Assembly: GCA_019638385.1 (NCBI GenBank)
Contig: JAHBTW010000007.1
Location: 1-64,000 of the forward strand
Length of the DNA: 64,000 bases
Source: Saprospiraceae bacterium
Lineage (GTDB): Bacteria; Bacteroidota; Bacteroidia; Chitinophagales; Saprospiraceae
Direction of reading: 5' to 3'
The position numbers and the translations under genes are program-made. This document shows positions 57,457-64,000 of this stretch, piece after piece. The notes beneath the pieces are model-generated. The model saw only the letters and a program-made list of their open reading frames with translations, had not been told where the DNA came from and made no database searches. Each line of letters begins with the position of its first letter. Position 1 is the first letter of the stretch.

Positions 57457-60400
57457 ATGTTCAAAAAACTTACATGTTGGGTTGTGCTGCTATTTCTGAC
57501 AGGTTCGCTTGGCGCACAACAAGTCCACAAGCCTACTCAGACACATGACCACAATGGTCACGGCATTGACAAATGCCACACGATGGAAGCGGACCGAATG
57601 CTTCGGGGTAAATTTCCTGAATTGGGCACGCTTTCCGACTTTGAAAAATGGCTGACGCCCAAAGTACGCGCTTATAAGCAGGATGTTGCCGAAGGGAAAA
57701 ATGCCAAGGCGATTTTGACAGTTCCCATTATTTTCCACATCATCCACAACGGAGAATCAGTCGGCTCAGGTTCTAACATTGCCGCCACTTATGTGAATGC
57801 CCAACTGGTGCAGCTCAACAACGACTTCCGTAAGATCATGGGTACTTCAGGACACAATTCCAACCCTGTCGGCGCGGATACGGAACTCCAGTTTTGCGCA
57901 GCGCTGGTGGACCCAAACGGGAATGTGCTGGCTGAACCCGGCATCAATCGCATCAATCGAAATACCTAAGGTTGGAGCGCGCCGCCCCATTCTGTTACCT
58001 ATACAGAAGCAACCATCAAGCCTCAATCCATCTGGGATCCAACCCGATACGTCAATACCTGGGTAATGAATCTTGGCAATGGGCTTTTGGGGTATGCTCA
58101 GTTTCCCAACATGTCGGGAATCGGCGGGTTGCCCGACGACAACGGTCCCGCCAGTACGGATGGCGTAGTCGTCCTCTACACTTCCGTTGGCAGCAGCACG
58201 GTCCCGTTTCCTGGCGCTTCGCCTTACGATGAAGGTCGTACCCTGACGCACGAACTGGGGCACTTCTTTGGCCTGCTCCATACTTTTCAGGGGGGCTGCG
58301 GTGTCAACAATGACTATTGCGACGATACGCCCAGGGTTGCCTCTCCAACTTTTGGGTGCCCGGCAGGCAGAACATCCTGTTCCGGCAGTGTTGCCATGAT
58401 CGAAAACTACATGGATTATTCGGATGATGCCTGTATGAATATTTTCACCTTAGACCAAAAAGCGAGGATACAGGCCGTGATGGCGAATAGCCCGCGGCGC
58501 ATGGAATTGACCAGTTCTACAGCTTGCTCCATTCCGATGCCATGCAACAGTTGCCCTTTAATCTCGGCAGTTTCCTTCACAACAGGTTGTGATGACAACA
58601 ATACCTGTTTCCCGATTGATGATACTTATCCGACCACTTTCACGCTGACGCACCAGAGCTGCGCATCAGAAACCGGGGACGGCCAATTCAGCGTGGTATT
58701 TGATCCCGGCGGCGATAATATCGTGTTTGGGCCTTTCAATTACAGCACGGGTACAACCACCGAGGTGCAGATATACATGCCTTACGGCGCAGCCACCGGA
58801 GATGAAGTCGGGGTGTATGACAATGATTTTTCCTGTAGCTTTACCTACCCAAATACCTTCAACCCTTCACCATTGCCGGGATGTTCCAATTATTCTACTC
58901 CTTTGATGAACTGCCCGCCAACTTGGAATGCCTGCCCCGGAACGAGCATTGCCCCGGCAACGACCGGAACGGCGACTGCTCAGGATTGTGAAGGCAATAC
59001 GCTGACGGTCAGTTATTCAGATTTGGAAATCGGAGTAGGTTTGGCGCCCGGTGAGTCCATCATTCAACGCACCTGGACCAGCGCGCCGGATATTATGGGC
59101 AATACAGGTAGCTGCATTCAAATCATCAATCGCGACGATACCACCCCGCCGACGATCGTCTGCCCGGCTACTCAAACATTGGTGCTTGGCGCAAATTGTA
59201 CCGCTGTACTACCTAACTATACCGGCATGGCCATGACGAGCGACAACTGCGGCACACCCGGCGTAACCCAATCGCCGGCAGCAGGTACGACTGTTTCCGG
59301 CGTCGGCAACACGACCGTAACGCTGACCGCCAACGACGGGTACGACAATACCGCGCAGTGTAGCTTCACTGTAACCAGGGTGGACAACACGCCGCCGACC
59401 GTGCAGTGTTTCAATCAAACCATAACCTTCAACGGAGAACCCTCTATCCTGCTCAACGTCAACAACCTCGCGAGTGCAACGGATAACTGCGGCGTGCCCA
59501 CTATAAGCATTTCCCCCACGGGCATTTCCTGCGAGAGCCTGGGGCAAACCGTTCCCGTGACCGTAACGGCAACTGACCCAAGCAACAACACCGCCACTTG
59601 CATAAGCAACATCACCGTGGCCGGCTTGCCCTGTGGCTGGAGCCAACAACCCAACGGCGTCAACTGCGCCAACGGCAACAACATCGGTTATAATCCCGGC
59701 ACGGGCGTGTGGACGGCCACGAGCACCAACTGCTATTACGCCAGTCCTTTCACGAGCGATGCCACGGCCTTTGCCCAACGCACGCTCTGCGGCGACGGCA
59801 GCATCACAGCACAAGTGACCGACATCAGCGGCACAGCGCTTGGCTGGGCGGGCGTCGTGATGCGCGAGAGCAACATGGCCGGCGCGAAAAAAGCGCAATT
59901 GATGACCAATCTGAGCAGCCTCAGCCGCCGCGAATTCCGCACCACGACCAACGGCGCGGCCAATCCGCAGCAGTTTCCGAGCCAGGATCGGTATTGGCTG
60001 CGCATTGTGCGCGTGGGCAATCAGTTCAGCATGTATGTATCGCCCAACGGCTTAGCCTGGTACTTCGCGGGCGCGCAGAACATCCCGATGAATGCCTGCA
60101 TTCAGATGGGCCTCGTAGCAACGAACTATCAACAAACGAGTACGGTGACGGCTACGTTTGCCAATGTGGGCTTTAGCGGGGCGAGTACGGTGGTAGCAGA
60201 GGGCATAGAGCAGCAGGCAGAGAGCATAGAGCAGCCGTACGGCTTTGAGGTATATCCGAATCCGGCGAGCGGGGAGTTGAATGTGGACTTGAGCAATTAC
60301 ACCGGCAAACCAGTTCGCATAGAATGGTGCAATCTGCAAGGGCAGCCTCTGCGCGTCATTGAAATAGATGAAGTGCAGCATGACATTGAAAAGCTCAACT

Positions 60401-60489
60401 TGTCAGCCTTCCCGGCAGGAGTGTATTTCCTGCGTCTGCACACGGAAGGGCAGGCTGATGTAACCAAACGGGTGGTGTTGGTGAAGTAA
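57457..60489 (+). pseudogene. M43 pappalysin-like T9SS metalloprotease gene with an in-frame TAA
   Basis: One continuous frame from ATG 57457 to 60489 is interrupted by TAA at 57967-57969 (codon 171). Before it lie a signal peptide (MFKKLTCWVVLLFLTGSLG-AQ) and a propeptide-like part ending EPGINRINRNT. After it the frame goes on GWSAPPHSVTYTEATIKPQ with no shift. The zinc motif HELGHFFGLLH is at 265-275, hence behind the stop, followed by NYMDYSDDACMNIFT with the Met-turn type sequence. Then come an extra beta domain, HYR-like modules, the concanavalin-like domain (CGWSQQPNG) and a type A T9SS domain (FEVYPNPASGELNVDL, GVYFLRLHT, RVVLVK). Gln at codon 171 (CAA to TAA) would restore the protein. 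As written it makes a 170-residue exported stump, and a restart at ATG 58066 would lack a signal peptide. Real nonsense mutation or sequencing error are both possible. Confidence 0.85.
59390..60180 (+). repeat. DNA-level duplicate of the C-terminal domains (copy 2)
   Basis: Partner of 56090-56880, in the M43 gene. Similarity drops before 59390 and past 60180, where the T9SS linkers differ. This copy is followed by a linker with two GCATAGAG units 21 bases apart (60203, 60224). Confidence 0.85.
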
Positions 60490-60875
60490 AGCCTTCTACA
60501 TCACCGTATATTCGTTTCAAAAAAAGGGCCATCTCAAGAAATTGGGATGGCCTTTTTTTTGTGGTTCGTTAAGATCAAATTGATGGATAATTCACATACG
60601 CCTTACGCTTCATTTAAATATAGACAGCCCCACATAGGGCTTGGCTATTTCATTCGATCAATTTGGCGAGGGCAGTTGCTACTTTTTTCTAAATTTATTA
60701 ATGCTCGTTTAACTTCATTTTTTGCTTTTTTTGTTTCCTTTGCGCAAGCTATGCAAGTGAAATATGCGCGGCTATGAAAACCCGTTTTCGGTCAGTTATT
60801 CCACTTTCGGTTTTGCCAAGAGCATTTCTACAGGAAGGGCTCTAATACTATAATCTGATAACCAAATTTGTTCCT
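60490..60875. other. Intergenic region with terminator
   Basis: 386 bases. The left end holds the terminator of the M43 gene. The middle is AT-rich; near 60737 TTCCTTTG is one base away from a -7 box, but no consensus promoter was found for the next gene. A 76-codon plus frame at 60547 starts inside the terminator stem and is rejected. Confidence 0.55.
60519..60560 (+). terminator. Rho-independent terminator after the M43 gene
   Basis: GGCCATC at 60527-60533 pairs with GATGGCC at 60546-60552, extended by A-runs on the left and a T-run at 60553-60560. It lies 30 bases behind the stop at 60489. Confidence 0.88.
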
Positions 60876-63800
60876 ATGAAAAAAGCAATCTACTTGTCTT
60901 GGTTTGCCTGTGCGCTTTTTGCCTTTATGGGCAGCGCGGTAGCTCAAAACAACCGGCACTGGGAAATCGCAACCGGCGATTTGCCCATCCCAAAAAGTCA
61001 GCTCATGCTTGGGCAACTTCCCGACGCATACAGATTTGCAGTGCTTGATGTACCTGCACTGTATCAGGAACTGAGTGCAACTTCCCGCGCTCAGCCAGAC
61101 GCTGCGCCCACGCTCATCAGCATTCCTACACCGGAGGGCAACTTCGCAGAGTTCTACATCACCGAAACCTCGGTGGTAAGCCCGGAGGTAGCGCATTTAT
61201 ACACCATCAAAACCTTCAAGGGCTACGCCAAAAACTCGCGGCAGGTGACCATTCGCTGCGACATCAGCCCCACCGGTTTTCATGCTGCTGTGTTCAGCGG
61301 TGAGTTGACCTACGTCATCGAGCCGGCTTCCCGGGGCGATTTGAGCGCTCATATCGTTTACTACAAATCGGAACTGCATGTGCCTCAGATCAAGTGCGGC
61401 ACCACCGGCGACCTGCATCGGCGCAGGGCTTTGCCCCACGACTCCGGCGACGTACCCAAAACGCCCACCCAACTACGCACCTACCGCTTGGCCGTTATTG
61501 CCGATGCCACTTATCGCGCCCAGTACGGAGGTATGCCCTACAATGCTACCAACGTACTCAATTCCTTTGCCTCCGGCATGAACTTAGTCAATGCCGTATA
61601 TGAACGCGATCTCGGCGTGCACCTGACTTTGGTTTCCAATGTAGTCTGCGCTAATGCGGTGCTGACAGGTCATACTGACATAGATGAAGTACACGATTTT
61701 ATAGTCGCCACCTTGGGATCAGCCAACTTCGATGTAGGGCACTCCTTGTTATGGGCCAATACCGGAGGCGTGGCATACCTGGGTGTGATATGTAACAATT
61801 TTTTCAAGGGCGGAGGCTTTTCCGGCGCGAATGGCTCTTTCACGCAACTGTATGTGGACTATATGGCGCACGAGTTGGGCCACCAATTTGGCGCCGACCA
61901 TACTTTTGCATCGCAAGAGTGCGGCACCTCAGAACTCAACTTTCGCTATGAGCCTGGCGAAGGCTCCACCATCATGGCCTATGCGGGCGTTTGTGGCGCA
62001 GCGCCGAGCTATCAGAATTTCAGCGATCCATACTTCCATGCCGCTTCCATAGGGCAGATGAATGCTTATATCACGGCTGATGGCGGCTGTGCAGTATTGT
62101 CCACGCCTGGTAGCGGCAACAATGCTCCTCCAGTGGTGAATGCACAGGCAAATATCACTATTCCTAGAGAAACGCCTTTTGTTTTGGTGGGCAGCGCTAC
62201 GGATGCCAACTCCGACCCGCTCACCTACTCCTGGGAACAATTCAATGGCGCCGGGACTGCAACGGCAGGCTCGCCCAACTGCAACTCTACCACCCATCCC
62301 ATGTTCCGCTTCCGCCCGCCCACGAGCAACAACCACCGCGTATTCCCACAAATGAGCGATGTGCTGGCCGGCAACAACAATACCCCCGCATGGGAAAAAC
62401 TGCCTTGCGTGGCCCGCACCATGAACTTCCGCCTTACGGCCCGCGACAACAACGTCAACTGGGGGCGCACGGCCTCTAGCAACATGGTGGTAACAGTGGC
62501 CAATACCGGCCCCTTCAATGTGACGGCGCCCAACGGAGGGGAGTCTTGGACGGCTAATTCTACTCAAAATGTAACCTGGACGGTGAACGGCACCGATGCC
62601 CATTGCACCAATGTGGATGTGCTGATTTCTACCGACAATGGCGTCACTTATAGCGTATTGGGCACCTTCCCCAACAACGGCTCAGCCAGTGTGACCATGC
62701 CGGGTACCGCCAGCGCAACGGCTCGAGTACTCGTGCAGTGCAGCGTGGGGGGCAATTTCCTCTCGGCTTCTACTTTCTTTGATGTGTCGAATGCGGTGTT
62801 TTCGATTACGGATCCGGCTCCATGCTCCGATCTGCGTATCAGCCAAGTGTATGGTGGGGGAGGAAACACCTACACTCATGACTATGTGGAACTGTATAAT
62901 GGGGGAAGCACGGCAGTTTCGTTAAACGGGCTTTCCATACAGTATACAAGTGCTACGGGTACCGGCAATTTCGGTTCCTCTACCATATTGCTTACTGAAT
63001 TACCCAATGTAATGATACAACCAGGGAGATATTTCCTGATCCAACAGGCAGCTGGTTCAGCGACCACCCCCCTACCCACGCCGGATCACATAGACCCTAC
63101 CCCGATTAACCTTTCCGCCACTGCCGGAAAAGTTGCATTGGTCAATTCTACTACGAGCTTAGGGTGTAATGGGAGCTCTACTCTTTGTAATCCGACTCAA
63201 TTGGCACTGATTATTGATTTGGTAGGCTACGGCACCGCTAATTTTTTTGAAGGTACTGGACCTGCCCCCACCCCCAGCAACACCACAGCCATCTTGCGTA
63301 CCGGCAATGGCTGTACGGACAACAATAACAATAGCTCTGATTTTGTAACAGGTACGCCTAACCCGCGCAACTCCGCTTCTCCTGTCAACAACTGCGGCTT
63401 GGTACTCACCATCACCGACAACGTATGCCCATCTACCACAGGCACTATATCTGCCAGTGGCTGCGGCACAGGTACGGTTTTGGAATATGCCACGAATGCA
63501 ACCGGTCCCTGGTCAACGACAGCACCGACCTATACGACATCGGCCATTACTGTGTATGTACGATGCCGCAACACAACGACAGACTGTTCCGGCCCGATAG
63601 TAAGTGGAACAACTGCGCCAACAGCCTGCTCTACCTGCCCTGACCTTAGCACCGCCCCCGGCGAAGTACAAATCACCAACAGCGCCTGCACCTCCAACTG
63701 TACCGTAACGGGCGGCAACATCGCCGCGCCTGCGGTGGGTTGTCCCGCCGGCAGTACCTTACAGTACAGCGTCAACGGCGGCACATGGAGCAGCACCCTG

Positions 63801-64000
63801 CCAATTTACAACACGAACGGTCCGGCACAAACCATCCAAACGCGTTGTGAGTGCGATACGGATACCGGTATCACCAGCCCGGCCTCCACAGGTGTGACCA
63901 CCGTACCCGGTAGCTGCACTACACCTAATGCTCCGATGCTCACCATCACCGACAACGTATGCCCATCCACCACCGGCACGATCTCAGCTACCGGCTGCGG
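60876..64000 (+). CDS. Reprolysin-like (M12B) secreted metalloprotease, 3' end missing
   Basis: The ATG at 60876 opens a frame that continues to the right edge (over 1040 residues). Signal peptide: MKKAIYLSWFACALFAFMGS, cleavage after about VAQ. A propeptide-like part covers about 25-200. The catalytic domain (about 205-400) has HELGHQFGADH at 332-342 and a Met-turn STIMAYAG (M367), as in metzincins of the M12B/reprolysin type. Then follow an Ig-like module with NAPPVVNAQANITI and FVLVGSATDANSDPLTYSW, a second beta module (FNVTAPNGGESWTANST), a lamin-tail-like domain (LRISQVYGGGGNTYTHDYVELYNGG, about 648-760), and repeated modules TITDNVCPSTTGTISASGCG shared with the gene at 53343. A T9SS signal would be expected beyond the edge. 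Together with the M43 gene it forms a run of secreted proteases. Confidence 0.88.
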   Translation, partial: MKKAIYLSWFACALFAFMGSAVAQNNRHWEIATGDLPIPKSQLMLGQLPDAYRFAVLDVPALYQELSATSRAQPDAAPTLISIPTPEGNFAEFYITETSVVSPEVAHLYTIKTFKGYAKNSRQVTIRCDISPTGFHAAVFSGELTYVIEPASRGDLSAHIVYYKSELHVPQIKCGTTGDLHRRRALPHDSGDVPKTPTQLRTYRLAVIADATYRAQYGGMPYNATNVLNSFASGMNLVNAVYERDLGVHLTLVSNVVCANAVLTGHTDIDEVHDFIVATLGSANFDVGHSLLWANTGGVAYLGVICNNFFKGGGFSGANGSFTQLYVDYMAHELGHQFGADHTFASQECGTSELNFRYEPGEGSTIMAYAGVCGAAPSYQNFSDPYFHAASIGQMNAYITADGGCAVLSTPGSGNNAPPVVNAQANITIPRETPFVLVGSATDANSDPLTYSWEQFNGAGTATAGSPNCNSTTHPMFRFRPPTSNNHRVFPQMSDVLAGNNNTPAWEKLPCVARTMNFRLTARDNNVNWGRTASSNMVVTVANTGPFNVTAPNGGESWTANSTQNVTWTVNGTDAHCTNVDVLISTDNGVTYSVLGTFPNNGSASVTMPGTASATARVLVQCSVGGNFLSASTFFDVSNAVFSITDPAPCSDLRISQVYGGGGNTYTHDYVELYNGGSTAVSLNGLSIQYTSATGTGNFGSSTILLTELPNVMIQPGRYFLIQQAAGSATTPLPTPDHIDPTPINLSATAGKVALVNSTTSLGCNGSSTLCNPTQLALIIDLVGYGTANFFEGTGPAPTPSNTTAILRTGNGCTDNNNNSSDFVTGTPNPRNSASPVNNCGLVLTITDNVCPSTTGTISASGCGTGTVLEYATNATGPWSTTAPTYTTSAITVYVRCRNTTTDCSGPIVSGTTAPTACSTCPDLSTAPGEVQITNSACTSNCTVTGGNIAAPAVGCPAGSTLQYSVNGGTWSSTLPIYNTNGPAQTIQTRCECDTDTGITSPASTGVTTVPGSCTTPNAPMLTITDNVCPSTTGTISATGC

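Noticed and set aside
58066..60489. Independent gene starting at ATG 58066
   Set aside because: The same frame continues directly from the upstream part, which supplies the signal peptide and propeptide; the ATG falls inside the conserved protease domain (in YVNTWVMNLG).
60547..60777. 76-codon plus-strand frame after the M43 gene
   Set aside because: It begins inside the terminator hairpin and has no recognisable sequence.

Overview
The window looks like chromosomal DNA of a Bacteroidota bacterium, probably of the Saprospiria/Chitinophagales type (genus not determinable here). The evidence is many secreted proteins with type IX secretion (T9SS) C-terminal signals of type A and of the gliding/CHU_C type B class, SprB-like repeats, GIN-domain and DUF4129 proteins, Bacteroidota-style -7 boxes (TAnnTTTG), and lipoboxes ending in Cys. 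No rRNA, tRNA, CRISPR array, integrase or transposase was seen.

Layout. 1-3187 (minus): 5' part of a large beta-helix/HYR surface protein running off the left edge. 3491-7658 (plus): compact operon of a Tat-like hypothetical protein, three phage-tail-collar (MdpB-like) paralogs, a GNAT acetyltransferase, a DUF6916-like protein and a SAM methyltransferase-like protein. 7816-16473 and 17911-24843 (plus): two giant type-B T9SS adhesins, one with 14 SprB-type dyads and one with 20 Ig-like repeats, separated by a minus-strand diheme cytochrome. 24844-29691: GIN-domain protein, an empty 0.56-kb region with two related hairpins, MauG/CcpA-type peroxidase, LigB/YgiD-type dioxygenase and tyrosine phenol-lyase. 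29945-34510: ECF sigma factor, membrane TPR-like protein, and a convergent TPR-CHAT protein. 34863-38195 (minus): T9SS protein broken by two frameshifts. 38779-41604: secreted GH13 enzyme. 41635-45165: DUF4129, SpoIIM-like and RDD membrane proteins around a divergent promoter. 45194-47530 (minus): two family-2 glycosyltransferases. 47864-53080: two lipoproteins, an M24 peptidase and a small secreted protein. 53343-64000 (plus): three T9SS-type secreted proteins in a row, including an M43 protease gene carrying an in-frame stop and an M12B/reprolysin-like protease that runs off the right edge.

How they fit together. The theme is a cell-surface and secreted programme: adhesins, proteases and a polysaccharide-cleaving enzyme for export through T9SS, whose core machinery lies outside this window. 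Smaller metabolic or regulatory modules sit between the large genes. The least explained unit is the collar/GNAT/DUF6916/methyltransferase operon. At least two secretome genes are disrupted (two frameshifts in one, a nonsense codon in another), which is either real decay/variation or assembly error and should be settled first. All functional calls rest on reading motifs by eye; no database search was run.
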